Virus record (IMG/VR): IMGVR_UViG_3300020472_000062
Span: 1-40,418 of that record
DNA from: a virus
DNA: 40,418 bases
Strand: one strand, 5' to 3'
This document shows, piece after piece, positions 8,457-17,874 of this stretch. The notes below the pieces were generated by a model, which did no database searches, had not been told where the DNA came from, and saw only the letters and a program-made list of their open reading frames with translations. The stretch's first letter is position 1. Every line of letters begins with the position of its first letter. The position numbers and the translations under genes were made by a program.

Positions 8457-11288
8457 TTAATTGCCAATTTGTAGAAATTCATCTATATTATCTCCTACTT
8501 TTCCAAACCATTTTGCATTTCTGTCTCTTAATTCTACTTTTGTCTGATTTTGAATCGTCTTATTTATATTGGTAGTAGATGTATTAGTTCCAGTATTTCC
8601 AGTATTTCCAGTATTTCCAGTAATATTAGATATTTCCCCAGTCCCAGATATATTTAAAAACTTTATTTTCTTCCATAAGTCAGTCTGAGTTCCTTCAGAT
8701 AGCATATAATTAAAGATTTCTTTTTCTTTATCATTAAATATAGGTTCGTTATCACTTGATACTGCATCTATACGATATAATTCTTTTAAATCTCCGCCAG
8801 ACGTTTTTCCTGACATATTTTTCACATATCCTTCTAATACTGCTCTTCTGATAGGATGATTCCGTGGACTTGCTCCTACTCCAAATATACTAGGCCACTT
8901 TCTTTTTAATGTTTGATCGAAATTATGAAGATGTGTATTTAAGGTATGAAATATGTTTAAAGAATCTCCATCTAAAATGGTATCTATACCTTGATCAGCA
9001 GATCCAGTAACTAACAATCTTAAAGATGTTTCTGCACTATCAAAAGTACTTTTTGTACCGTACTGTTCATCTAGTACTTGTAATGAATTATCTTGAATTC
9101 CATCCATCAAACTATTTAACCTTGTAAAATGGGAATCAGAAAGTTGTTTACTTTCATAAGCAGTATATATATCATTATTAATATCTTTTATTTCTTTAAT
9201 AGGATTTCCATTCTCATCAAATAGTTTATCACGTGAAATGTTCTGTAAAGAATCTATTTTCCTATTCAGACTCTCATATGTCGTAAGATTAGACTGAACT
9301 GGTTTACCTTTATCAGCTTCTATTTTATTTTTTCTTTGAGTTTTTATAGTTCTTATTTTTTGTCTAATTTTAGAAATTTGTGTGCCATTACGTAAAGGTG
9401 ATGTAGTTGATATAGTATCTGTATTGTCACTATTAGCTGATAGTACAGTCATAGTGTATGCTAAAATTTTATTAATCTCATCTACCTCAGTAGTGCTTCC
9501 AGTCTGAAGAAAAGTATCTAAATGATTATTAATTAATGTTTCAGTAAGACTTCTTCGTTTATTACTATGTGCTGTTTGTTCTTGTATTTTTTTTAAATTA
9601 ACGGTTTTCCTTTTTTCTAATTTACTATCATCTAATTTATCAATTTCAGCATTTTGTAAATCTCTTTTTAATTTGTATAATACATTTTTACTATCAGTAA
9701 ATTTCTTTTTAAATTCTAGGTATCCTTTCCATTCATATCCCACTTCCTCTTTATTTATAAACCTATCTTCTAAGTCTTTTAACTTTTGTATTACGTTTTC
9801 TATTTGTAATTTTTTATTTTCATAACTTTTTGTTGCAAATATACTATCATTTGTAAACTCTTCGTTTATTTTGTGCATCATTTGAAGAGTCTCTACTTTC
9901 TCTTTTTCTTGATCAGATCCTAATGGTTGTTTAGTTCTTTCTACGGCTATTTTTTCTTTCATTAATGCTTGTAATTCTTTTTGTAAAGAAGTAACAGTCA
10001 TTCTTCCTGTCATAGTACTACCATCGTATAATGGACTTGATGGTTTGTTTATCTCTTCACCTAGATTCTCTATAATTTTACTAATTTGATTAGATCCTTT
10101 AGCACTTATACCTTCTTGTAAGAAGCCTCTTACTAACCTACTTCCATTTTGTTGTTTTAGTAAAAGGGTTTTGGCATCTTGATTCTTAGTCTTGTTTTTC
10201 TGAACATTCCATGCGGCATCTCTTACTTTATCAAGTAAAGTTAATAGTTCTTTAGCCTTATCTTTTGTACCTGTAGCAACTAATAAAGAGACTCCATCTT
10301 TAGGACTATCTTTTAAAAAGTGATCTATGGTGGTATACAAACCATTGTGAGGATTCAAATTATTAGGATCACCTCCTAATGCAGCTTCTTCTAGTAAGTA
10401 ACCTCTGTAAATATCTAGTATTCTTAAATCTGCCTCATCTCTAGTTTCACCTGTAGCTTCTCTAAATTTCTTTCTACTAGAACCAACCCACTCTTGTATA
10501 GTTAAACGTCTTAGTGGATATTGATTCCTAAGTAATTCATCGGCTTTTACATTTTTTTCTGTTACTTTGTACTTTTTGAACCATTTAGCACCTTCTGAAT
10601 ACACACTATCATAATTTATCCTATTTCCTTGTTTAGCTAGGACATGTTTTATATATGGATTTTTAGTGAGTAAGTATTCTAGATCTCTTATTCTAGTATC
10701 TTCAATCCATTCTCCTAAAAATGTTGGAAAGTCTTTATCAAAAGGTACTCTTTGAGTAATTTGTTCTCCTCTTAGATCTGTTACAACCGTAGGAACTCCC
10801 AATTGTCTATTTTGTAACCATTCTCTAGCTTTCGATTCAACTGCACCTTCAGAATTATCTTTTATTTTAGAATTCCATGTTGATAAAGATACTTCACCCT
10901 GTTTTAAATGGAACCCGTGCTCCATTTGCTTTAATAATTTAGGATTATCTTTTCTAAATTTTATACTTTTTAATATTATATCTCTTGCAGTACTAGAATT
11001 CCATTCTTTATTAGAAGCAGCCATCTCTCTTCCTAGTATTTCTGCTGAATGAATATTTTCTTTATCTACCTTTCTCTCTGCTAGGTCTACTGCTCTATCA
11101 TATTCTAATTTACTTCCAACACCCTGTACAAAAGTCGTGCTCAAGCTGAGTAGTTGATTAGCGACATCCTTTTTTCTATTGTATGCTGATTGAATATCAC
11201 TAGCATTTATACTACCTTGAGGATTTATTTGTTTAGTGCTAACGCTAGGTTCAAATCCTTGTTGACTAACTAATGATTGTTCTGCCAT
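8457..11288 (-). CDS. 15: Internal virion protein (T7 gp15-like position), 943 residues
   Basis: A 943-residue, lysine- and glutamate-rich, mainly helical protein located between the gp14-like and gp16-like genes, as T7 gp15 (747 residues) is. Ejected core proteins of this type form a channel across the periplasm. Residues about 560-680 are strongly charged and likely coiled coil. Near the C-terminus there is a short TGN tandem repeat encoded by a 9-bp DNA repeat. No enzymatic motif is recognised. The start at 11288 follows an AGGAATATTATAA leader directly after the gp14-like gene. Confidence 0.83.
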   Translation of the reverse strand: MAEQSLVSQQGFEPSVSTKQINPQGSINASDIQSAYNRKKDVANQLLSLSTTFVQGVGSKLEYDRAVDLAERKVDKENIHSAEILGREMAASNKEWNSSTARDIILKSIKFRKDNPKLLKQMEHGFHLKQGEVSLSTWNSKIKDNSEGAVESKAREWLQNRQLGVPTVVTDLRGEQITQRVPFDKDFPTFLGEWIEDTRIRDLEYLLTKNPYIKHVLAKQGNRINYDSVYSEGAKWFKKYKVTEKNVKADELLRNQYPLRRLTIQEWVGSSRKKFREATGETRDEADLRILDIYRGYLLEEAALGGDPNNLNPHNGLYTTIDHFLKDSPKDGVSLLVATGTKDKAKELLTLLDKVRDAAWNVQKNKTKNQDAKTLLLKQQNGSRLVRGFLQEGISAKGSNQISKIIENLGEEINKPSSPLYDGSTMTGRMTVTSLQKELQALMKEKIAVERTKQPLGSDQEKEKVETLQMMHKINEEFTNDSIFATKSYENKKLQIENVIQKLKDLEDRFINKEEVGYEWKGYLEFKKKFTDSKNVLYKLKRDLQNAEIDKLDDSKLEKRKTVNLKKIQEQTAHSNKRRSLTETLINNHLDTFLQTGSTTEVDEINKILAYTMTVLSANSDNTDTISTTSPLRNGTQISKIRQKIRTIKTQRKNKIEADKGKPVQSNLTTYESLNRKIDSLQNISRDKLFDENGNPIKEIKDINNDIYTAYESKQLSDSHFTRLNSLMDGIQDNSLQVLDEQYGTKSTFDSAETSLRLLVTGSADQGIDTILDGDSLNIFHTLNTHLHNFDQTLKRKWPSIFGVGASPRNHPIRRAVLEGYVKNMSGKTSGGDLKELYRIDAVSSDNEPIFNDKEKEIFNYMLSEGTQTDLWKKIKFLNISGTGEISNITGNTGNTGNTGTNTSTTNINKTIQNQTKVELRDRNAKWFGKVGDNIDEFLQIGN
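8591..8620. repeat. 9-bp tandem repeat in the gp15-like gene
   Basis: The 9-mer cagtatttc is repeated three times in tandem, followed by a partial copy. It keeps the reading frame and encodes the T-G-N repeat near the C-terminus of the gp15-like protein. Probably a replication-slippage product in a flexible linker. Confidence 0.85.
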
Positions 11289-11303
11289 TTATAATATTCC
11301 TTT

Positions 11304-12050
11304 CTACCTATAACCCATGGGATTTCCAACATTTGTAGGACTTGAAGTTTCTGGTGATCCAAAGTTTATATCTTTATACTTATAGTATGTTTGCATTGAA
11401 CTCAATCCTGAATTAACCATTGATAAATACATAGCTGTTCTATCAGTACCAGTTGGAGGTGTTAAACCAGCTATAGCATACTCCATATTAAGTCTATCTG
11501 TTTTAAGTCCTTCCATTACTGATTCTTTCTTAAACAATGTATTAACTCTTTTAATATTAAAATCTTGTTTGATAGCTTCAGTACCTCGTAAAATATCTCC
11601 AGATGTTCTATTCATTAGAAATTTAGTACTAGCACCTCCAATAAGATCTGCTGATGCCAATGTACCTTCTAATCTTTTCTTTTTTAAAGCTTGTTCAAAT
11701 AATATATTTTGTTCAATTTCAGCTTCTCTACTATCTGCTCTGTCTATTTGAGATAGTGTATTTAATGCTATACCTTGCTGTTGTTTGAACTTTTGTATAC
11801 CTAATATTTTAAGTTGTTCTCTTCTTTTTCTTTCTGCTTCTTCTGCCTCCTCTTGGGCTATTTGGCCTGTGTAAGCACCATATAAAGACATACCTAATTG
11901 AACAGCAGCCATTACTGCTGCCGCAGTTCCCATACTTATTGGTTCTGCTAAAGTCATTGGACCTTCATAATCGAAGGATTTTTCGGATTCTTTAACTAAT
12001 TCTCCTTTTTCATCATCCCAATAATATACAACTTCTGTATAAATTTTCAT
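11304..12050 (-). CDS. 14: Internal virion protein B (T7 gp14-like), 248 residues
   Basis: Residues about 40-65 form a small Ala/Met/Gly-rich hydrophobic segment (GTAAAVMAAVQLGMSLYGAY), followed by a long charged helix with EEAEEAERKRREQ. This is the layout of T7 gp14-type core proteins. T7 gp14 is 196 residues. The extra length is partly an N-terminal module (MKIYTEVVYYW to about residue 35) that is also found at the start of the 217-residue protein at 20112. The gene lies directly after the tail tubular B gene and before gp15. It probably forms the outer-membrane pore of the ejectosome, by analogy with T7. Confidence 0.85.
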   Translation of the reverse strand: MKIYTEVVYYWDDEKGELVKESEKSFDYEGPMTLAEPISMGTAAAVMAAVQLGMSLYGAYTGQIAQEEAEEAERKRREQLKILGIQKFKQQQGIALNTLSQIDRADSREAEIEQNILFEQALKKKRLEGTLASADLIGGASTKFLMNRTSGDILRGTEAIKQDFNIKRVNTLFKKESVMEGLKTDRLNMEYAIAGLTPPTGTDRTAMYLSMVNSGLSSMQTYYKYKDINFGSPETSSPTNVGNPMGYR

Positions 12051-14999
12051 CTATATTCTCCTAGATCTCATGTGTAGGAATCCTTCCCATTCTGCACTTT
12101 GGAATGCACAAGGTAAGTATTCATCATTAGTTAAAGAAACTTTACAATTATACGAATTAGAAAGTATCGAACTCTTAAATGTTCCAGATAATAGTTTGTA
12201 TTCACCAATCTGAGAACTGTTGGTTATAAATCCACTAAATGTTTTATTGTAAGATTTACGAGGTGTTATTGATTTAGTAGATCCTACATTGTCTGGATCA
12301 GGAACATTAATATTATATGGGGAAACATCGACACTTAATTTGAAGAATCCAGTATTATTATATAATATATTTATATTCCTTAATTGTAGTTTTGCAGTTT
12401 GTACTGCGGTATCCTCTGCTTTATATAGAAACCTAGTGAATTCATATTTGAATATAAATGGTACACCTGCATATATAGTATCTCCTGCTACTATCCGTGT
12501 ATCGACATCTGCCTGTGCAATCTTCTGTGCATTCTGATTTACATATACTATATCAGAAGGTAATTCTATAGTAGGAGTAACTACAGCCACAGTTCCACTT
12601 GTACTTGTAGAAAAGCCTATTGTAGGTAGAGAAGTATAACCACTTCCCTTATTAGTGATAGTTACAGTAGCTATCTCACCGCTTCCTCCTACAGTAAAAG
12701 TTCCTGTAAATCCAGTTCCTCCACCTCCTGAAATATTTAAATCACCTGCGGTATATCCTGTTCCGGCTGTAGTAATTGTAAGATCCTTAACGCCTGTATA
12801 AGGAAGATCAGAGAATGTGTCTACACTTGTAGAAGATTTTATCTTTACTCTTCTATCTAGAAGAACTGGAGTCTTATCTTCCATAACTGCAACAGAAGAG
12901 TCGGTAGAAAGATTTACATTTTCTAAATATACACCATCTGGTCTACTAATTAATATCTGTAATGTTGAGCCTATAAATTGACAGTTAAGTATTTCATCAG
13001 TAAAATTCCATACTGACCAAGATGATTGAATTTTATCTTGAGCTTGCCAATAATATTTATATATGTATAAATTCTGTTTTTCTGTACTACTCTGACAAAC
13101 TAGAATTGACTCGTTACTTGAAGATACTAAGTTAGTTATTTTTCCCGGTATATATTGTGGAACATGAGAGGTTATTTCCACAGCATCATTCACTTCTTTT
13201 CTATTATCTACAAAATATTCTCTAATACCAGAGAATTCTCCTCTTTGAAAGGCAAAGAAAACATATCTTCCTACTGACACAGGTTTAGCACGTGCATCTG
13301 TTTCAAATTGGGTAGTAACATCTATAGAAACAGTAGCGGGAGAAAGAGAGCCTTGATCTCCTAATCTAAACTGTTGAAGTTCTGAGAAGAAGAGAAGTGA
13401 TTCACTAAAAGGTACAGCATGTTTAAGAAGAGAGACTTTATCATTTGATACGGTAACATCTATCGGGTTACTATCTAAACCAGTTATCACAGTTAGAGGG
13501 AAAAAGTTGTAATAGTTTCCAGCCTCACTAAAAATTACATTCTCATCATTTAAAAATCCAATTCTATTTTTATGGAAAAATATGTCAGTTATTGTACCTC
13601 CCACAAAAGATGGAAATGGATTACCATTATCATCACCAGCTAATCTTGCATTCCATCCAATTCTTGAGTAGTCAGTATTAGAAACACTATCAACAGTCCT
13701 ACTTGCATCTGTAGTATTAGTAACTGCTTCAAATACAAATGTTATTCCTAAAGGATTTGTAGAAGTTATTTTAGAATCATCAAATAACCTGACTAACCTA
13801 TGTGGCATAGTCTCGAAATCAAAATGTTGATCTAAGGATGGTCCGATACACTCTTTCCATACTCCTTTACCTAAATCATCTGCTTCATATTTAACATAGA
13901 AATCATCTTCTTGTTCAGTATCATCTCCTGATACTTTAGTAACAAAATCTTTTGGGACATTCTCGGCAGGTAAATAACTAAAACTACGAACCGAACCTTC
14001 TCCTATTGCACCCTTTACAGCAAATATATCTGTATCACCATGAGAGTCAGTTGTGGTAATGGAAAAATCTGAAGTATGTTTGAAATGTAATACACTACCA
14101 TTTAGTGTACAAGTCATACCTGAAGGCATACCTCCAACATCATCAAATCCATTCCAATGATCTGGATCAGCATCACCATCTTCGTTTAAATTTTCTGCTG
14201 GTTTTCTACCACCAAAACCTGTCTTTTTTAACTCTGCGGCATCTGTGGCATCGAATGATCCCCATCCAGTTCCATCAAGAGCACCGTCTCCCTCTTTTAA
14301 TACTTTTGCAATGGTATCAGTACCAATATATTCTTGGTTTGTTACTGGTTGTGTGGCTGGAGTTTGATAAGCAACTTTATAAAATGTACTACCAACTTTA
14401 ATTTTAATGACATATTTACTATTAAATCCACCTTGTTTAACATATACTAAAGCTTCATAAGAACTAGAAGCTAGTCCATCTGAGCCACGTGAAGATAGGT
14501 AACTTCCACTATCTTGACGAGATGTTTTATTATCTGCACCAGCACGTGTGACTACTTTATTATTGGAAACAAAAAAGGTGGTATCGGTAACTGTAGTAGC
14601 CTTAACTTCGGTTGCAAAGTCGGTTACTTCAGAGAAATACGAAAGGTGGGAATCGGCTAATGTAGCAAAGGTTGGAGTTTGAGCATTATTACTTCCTTGC
14701 ACAGGCATCTCATTACCTGCACTATCAAATATTTTTAAGAATTTTGTTGTTCCAGATTTACCTAAAATAATAGTATATGACTCATTCTCATCTCTACGTA
14801 TAGAATGAATAAGGTAAGAACCAGTAGGTGTAAAATTTAATTTTTGAACTACCTCACTACCCGGTCTTTTTTCTAATCCTTTAGCTACTGAAGCAAGTCC
14901 ATTCTCTTGAACTTCCGCTTGTGAAGGTAATCTTATTTCTGGTGGTTGTTGAGATATACCATTAATAAGATTGGGTATTGATTTGGAAACTAATGCCAT
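12051..14999 (-). CDS. 12: Tail tubular protein B (nozzle)
   Basis: The N-terminus (NLINGISQQPPEIRLPSQAEVQENGLASVAKGLEKRPG) is the hallmark of the T7 gp12 family, where the protein starts with an NGVSQQP-type motif. Length is 982 residues against 794 in T7. The extra length includes a Gly-rich beta-repeat segment around residues 740-790 (GTGYTAGDLNISGGGGTGF, KGSGYTSLPTIGF) that looks like an inserted surface domain. It follows tail tubular A with one base between them. The protein should form the hexameric nozzle that closes the tail and holds the fibres. Confidence 0.95.
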   Translation of the reverse strand: MALVSKSIPNLINGISQQPPEIRLPSQAEVQENGLASVAKGLEKRPGSEVVQKLNFTPTGSYLIHSIRRDENESYTIILGKSGTTKFLKIFDSAGNEMPVQGSNNAQTPTFATLADSHLSYFSEVTDFATEVKATTVTDTTFFVSNNKVVTRAGADNKTSRQDSGSYLSSRGSDGLASSSYEALVYVKQGGFNSKYVIKIKVGSTFYKVAYQTPATQPVTNQEYIGTDTIAKVLKEGDGALDGTGWGSFDATDAAELKKTGFGGRKPAENLNEDGDADPDHWNGFDDVGGMPSGMTCTLNGSVLHFKHTSDFSITTTDSHGDTDIFAVKGAIGEGSVRSFSYLPAENVPKDFVTKVSGDDTEQEDDFYVKYEADDLGKGVWKECIGPSLDQHFDFETMPHRLVRLFDDSKITSTNPLGITFVFEAVTNTTDASRTVDSVSNTDYSRIGWNARLAGDDNGNPFPSFVGGTITDIFFHKNRIGFLNDENVIFSEAGNYYNFFPLTVITGLDSNPIDVTVSNDKVSLLKHAVPFSESLLFFSELQQFRLGDQGSLSPATVSIDVTTQFETDARAKPVSVGRYVFFAFQRGEFSGIREYFVDNRKEVNDAVEITSHVPQYIPGKITNLVSSSNESILVCQSSTEKQNLYIYKYYWQAQDKIQSSWSVWNFTDEILNCQFIGSTLQILISRPDGVYLENVNLSTDSSVAVMEDKTPVLLDRRVKIKSSTSVDTFSDLPYTGVKDLTITTAGTGYTAGDLNISGGGGTGFTGTFTVGGSGEIATVTITNKGSGYTSLPTIGFSTSTSGTVAVVTPTIELPSDIVYVNQNAQKIAQADVDTRIVAGDTIYAGVPFIFKYEFTRFLYKAEDTAVQTAKLQLRNINILYNNTGFFKLSVDVSPYNINVPDPDNVGSTKSITPRKSYNKTFSGFITNSSQIGEYKLLSGTFKSSILSNSYNCKVSLTNDEYLPCAFQSAEWEGFLHMRSRRI

Positions 15000-15000
15000 A

Positions 15001-15612
15001 TTATGTTAGTGTAGAATTAGTTGTATTTATGTGTCTATCTAAATGACGGTAAGTATCATACTGATCAAATATAGTATAATCTCCTACTTCTGCTTCTGCT
15101 TCTCTCAGAGCAAAAAGAGCATTCTGTTCTTCATCTGCTTGAAGTTGTGAAAGAGTTGATGATCCTAAAATATTTTCTTGAAATTTTCTAGCGGCTCTTA
15201 GAGTAATAAACCTTCTAGCGTTCTCAGGAAGTTCGTGGAATTCTAAAAGAACTACTATATCTGTTTCAATATCTTCTGTAAATATAAAAGAATTTTTAAC
15301 TCTATCATATAATTTCCTATCTCTTTCAACTACATCTGTATCATAATCTCTAAGAACTGAGGTCACATCTACTTTCAAACAATTTAAAGGTAAATTTATT
15401 ATACCGTCTGAGTTTTTTGATAATGTGTATCTGAGATCTGTATTAAAAGTCCATCCTCTTGATTGTACTTCTCTACTTACATTATCTAAAGTAACTTCAG
15501 CAATTTCTGCTTCCTGTAATCCTGATCCTAATGTGTTTACAGGTGCTTCACCTATACCAATTAGAATTGAATTGACAGCATCTAATTTTGAAGTTGATGT
15601 TAGTGTTGCCAT
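15001..15612 (-). CDS. 11: Tail tubular protein A (gatekeeper/adaptor)
   Basis: MATLTSTSKLDAVNSILIGIGEAPVNTL is typical of T7 gp11-like adaptors, which join the portal to the nozzle as a dodecamer. With the start at 15612 the product is 203 residues, close to the T7 length of 196. A longer frame opens at 15651, but its first 13 residues would be translated from the capsid terminator stem and do not match the family, so I chose the internal ATG. The gene directly follows the major capsid terminator, as in T7. Confidence 0.94.
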   Translation of the reverse strand: MATLTSTSKLDAVNSILIGIGEAPVNTLGSGLQEAEIAEVTLDNVSREVQSRGWTFNTDLRYTLSKNSDGIINLPLNCLKVDVTSVLRDYDTDVVERDRKLYDRVKNSFIFTEDIETDIVVLLEFHELPENARRFITLRAARKFQENILGSSTLSQLQADEEQNALFALREAEAEVGDYTIFDQYDTYRHLDRHINTTNSTLT

Positions 15613-15620
15613 ATATTTAT

Positions 15621-15702
15621 ATATAAGAAAAGAGGGCAGAGCAGGAGGCAATGGAGAGAGGAAGGTCCACTCCGTTTGGAAGAGAACCTCCTGTTGCCCT
15701 CT
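15621..15702 (-). terminator. Strong intrinsic terminator after the capsid gene (T7 Tphi equivalent)
   Basis: On the minus strand AGAGGGCA (15702-15695) pairs with TGCCCTCT (15638-15631), and CAGGAGG (15693-15687) pairs with CCTCCTG (15648-15642), giving 15 base pairs with a small internal loop. A further partly paired apical part closes it. The run TTTTCTT follows. It sits directly behind the major capsid stop codon, exactly where T7 has its phage-polymerase terminator, so it should lower transcription of the tail genes relative to capsid. Confidence 0.9.
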
Positions 15703-15709
15703 ATTTAGA

Positions 15710-16930
15710 TTAAGATGCCGGAGCCGTAAGTGCTACTGCCATTGCTGGACGTAGTACGTTATGACCCATTGCATACCTAGAAACAATCAAAGTACCTTGG
15801 CGTTCAATCTGATATTCAGACTCAACGGAAAGATCCATCAGTTTCACAGTAGCTACAGCATCCTTGTGCATAACTATAGCACGAACTTTTAAAGATTCGT
15901 CCTCTAAGTTTACAGTAGAAGTCGCATCTCGACCCGCAACAGGGCCGTTATTACTTCCATCATTTACAACACCAGAATACTCTGCTGGTAAATTATAATG
16001 AGCAGCCCTACCTGATCCTGCCGTGTTTGCAAGTGGTGCTTGACCAGTTGAAACAGCAGGGTTAGCGGTATTCCACAATGAACCTGTCCATGCCGAAGCA
16101 CCTAAAGATCCAAGATGAGGAGTTCTAACTACAGGAATTCCTGCAATCATTGGAAGATCAATATCTTTAACTGATCCGCCTCCACCAACATCTCTATTAA
16201 ACATTGTCAAAGCTGAGACAGCTTCACTATTTGATACTGTCTTAAATAATGAGTAATATTGATCGGTAGCCATTACACAAATAAGATCTTCAAGAGGTGC
16301 ACCCGCACTTTCTAAGACACGCTTGGCTTCGATTAAGCCTTCCATGAAATAGGCGGCTTTCTTTGAATTAGCGAAGTTAGCCGCAAAAGCTACATTCTCT
16401 GTAAAATCTTCATCTGTAAGTTTAGTAGAAGCAAGAGGATCGTAATCTTGAATTAGTTTACTTGCTCGTTGCTGATTAGTTGACAGTGCCGCTTTTACAG
16501 CCATACGAAGGATATTCTGGTCAGCCGCTTTTGCAAGAGCATAACCTGATTCCTGTGTATAGACCGAACGAATGTCAAAATGTTGCATAGCCTCATCAAT
16601 ATTAGGGATGAATTGAGCAGCTATTAAAAGATCATCAACAGAGACTACCCTTTCTAGATTTTTCGATACCACATCCGGCATGATCTCATTACCGGGTGTA
16701 TGGTATTCTGCATTTCGGTACTTCCCTGTTATAATAAATTGTGCAGATTTACCATTCTTAATTGAACGGACTCGGCAATGGTTCATCATGATGTTTCTTG
16801 TTTGAAACGCTGTCATGACTTCACCTGCGTAAAGTTTTAAATATAAATTCCTTACGTCACCATCTGCGTGGCTTTGACCACTACGTTGAGCAGCAGCATT
16901 CAAAGCGTTTGAGGCTCCTTGAAGTGCCAT
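15710..16930 (-). CDS. 10: Major capsid protein
   Basis: A 406-residue protein at the T7 gene 10 position between scaffold and tail tube A. The start (LQGASNALNAAAQRSGQSHADGD) and the core (KLYAGEVMTAFQTRNIMMNHCRVRSIKNGKSAQF) are strongly typical of T7-like HK97-fold capsid proteins. T7 gp10A is 345 residues; the extra residues lie in the C-terminal half, where an Asn/Gly-rich insertion (about 315-340) may form a surface loop. An AGGAAT ribosome site precedes ATG 16930. No slippery site for a T7-style 10B extension is evident at the 3' end. Confidence 0.96.
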   Translation of the reverse strand: MALQGASNALNAAAQRSGQSHADGDVRNLYLKLYAGEVMTAFQTRNIMMNHCRVRSIKNGKSAQFIITGKYRNAEYHTPGNEIMPDVVSKNLERVVSVDDLLIAAQFIPNIDEAMQHFDIRSVYTQESGYALAKAADQNILRMAVKAALSTNQQRASKLIQDYDPLASTKLTDEDFTENVAFAANFANSKKAAYFMEGLIEAKRVLESAGAPLEDLICVMATDQYYSLFKTVSNSEAVSALTMFNRDVGGGGSVKDIDLPMIAGIPVVRTPHLGSLGASAWTGSLWNTANPAVSTGQAPLANTAGSGRAAHYNLPAEYSGVVNDGSNNGPVAGRDATSTVNLEDESLKVRAIVMHKDAVATVKLMDLSVESEYQIERQGTLIVSRYAMGHNVLRPAMAVALTAPAS

Positions 16931-17071
16931 TTTATTCCTTTTTGATTAAAGTTAAGCTAGATTTATTTCCAGCATTTAGTTATAAAAGTCTCCGTTTATA
17001 ACCACAACTGTTCAATCAAAGTTATCCACCTCAATGGGCTTTATTTACTATGTCTGTAGTATTAAGGAGTG
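16931..17071 (-). promoter_or_regulatory. Capsid leader: perfect hairpin and possible degenerate phage promoter
   Basis: This 141-base gap between scaffold and capsid is long for this compact genome. It holds a perfect inverted repeat, GTTATAAA (17002-16995) and TTTATAAC (16986-16979), around an 8-base loop, about 50 bases before the capsid start. At about 17057-17078 the sequence resembles the repeated promoter motif found at 30225 and 38912, with about 17 of 22 positions alike when one gap is allowed. T7 has its strongest promoter (phi10) here. The hairpin is certain; the promoter reading is weak inference. Confidence 0.45.
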
Positions 17072-17863
17072 TTACATAATGGATGATTGTGATAATTTAG
17101 ATGTCACTTCATCCCTATAAGCAGGGTCTTTTTGATAACGAGGATCATTCATAGCCTTAGTCAGTTGAGCTACGGACTGAAAAGAGCCTACTTTTGTTCC
17201 TCCAGTATCACCCTGCAAAAGTGTTGGTGCTTGTCCATCCTCCATCATTCTCCTTGCATGTAAGGATTTGATAGTGAAAACTACATCATCTACATTAGGA
17301 TTTTCTATAGCACGGTTAAAAGCGTCTATTTCTTTTTCTGGTAATGCATTACCTGCCCATTCTAATAATGAATTATATTCATCTAATCCACCTACTGCTT
17401 CATGAGCTTGAGCAACTGTTTGATCTGCAATAGCTTGCTGTCCAGCTATCCATGTATCTACTACATCTTGAGAGAGTCCTTGCTGTTCTAGTTCCCCATA
17501 AGATTGATCACTTATTGTTCCATTTTGAGCATATTCATATGCGTATTTATTAAAATCTATTCCTTGTTTTCCGAGTGCCTCACTTACTTCATTTATAGAG
17601 GCATTTTGAGGAGATGAGGAAGGTTCTTTAACTTCTACATTTTCTGTCTGATGAGTGTCACGTGAAGATAATTTCTGTTCCAGTTGAGAATAAGCTTCTG
17701 CTAAATCTTCTGGACTCTCAAATTTTTCAGGCAACCATGTAGGTTGTCCATCATTACGTGGTACACTCTGGACTCTTTCAGCTTTATCAATCATCTCCTG
17801 TATATGTTCTTGACTTTCAGGAGCTTGATCTTCGTGTGTTTCTATTACGTTTGTATCTGCCAT
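17072..17863 (-). CDS. 9: Capsid assembly scaffold protein
   Basis: A 263-residue, acidic, Gln-rich protein between portal and major capsid, the T7 gene 9 position (307 residues in T7). The N-terminus is disordered and acidic. About residue 45 there is WLPEKFESPEDLAEAYSQLEQKL, a motif regularly found in T7-like scaffolds. The C-terminus is helical with basic residues, as needed to contact capsid subunits. It should direct procapsid assembly and leave during packaging. Confidence 0.93.
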   Translation of the reverse strand: MADTNVIETHEDQAPESQEHIQEMIDKAERVQSVPRNDGQPTWLPEKFESPEDLAEAYSQLEQKLSSRDTHQTENVEVKEPSSSPQNASINEVSEALGKQGIDFNKYAYEYAQNGTISDQSYGELEQQGLSQDVVDTWIAGQQAIADQTVAQAHEAVGGLDEYNSLLEWAGNALPEKEIDAFNRAIENPNVDDVVFTIKSLHARRMMEDGQAPTLLQGDTGGTKVGSFQSVAQLTKAMNDPRYQKDPAYRDEVTSKLSQSSIM

Positions 17864-17874
17864 AATTTCCTTCC

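Noticed and set aside
14105-14401. Plus-strand open frames inside minus-strand genes, such as this one
   Set aside because: They are shadows: biased composition (His/Leu/Gln repeats or Ser/Pro/Leu-rich), no ribosome sites, opposite to highly conserved genes.
15613-15651. N-terminal extension of tail tubular protein A
   Set aside because: It overlaps the terminator stem and does not resemble family N-termini; the ATG at 15612 gives the usual start.
15703-15760. Programmed frameshift making a longer capsid form like T7 10B
   Set aside because: No slippery heptamer is evident at the capsid 3' end and the terminator follows the stop immediately.
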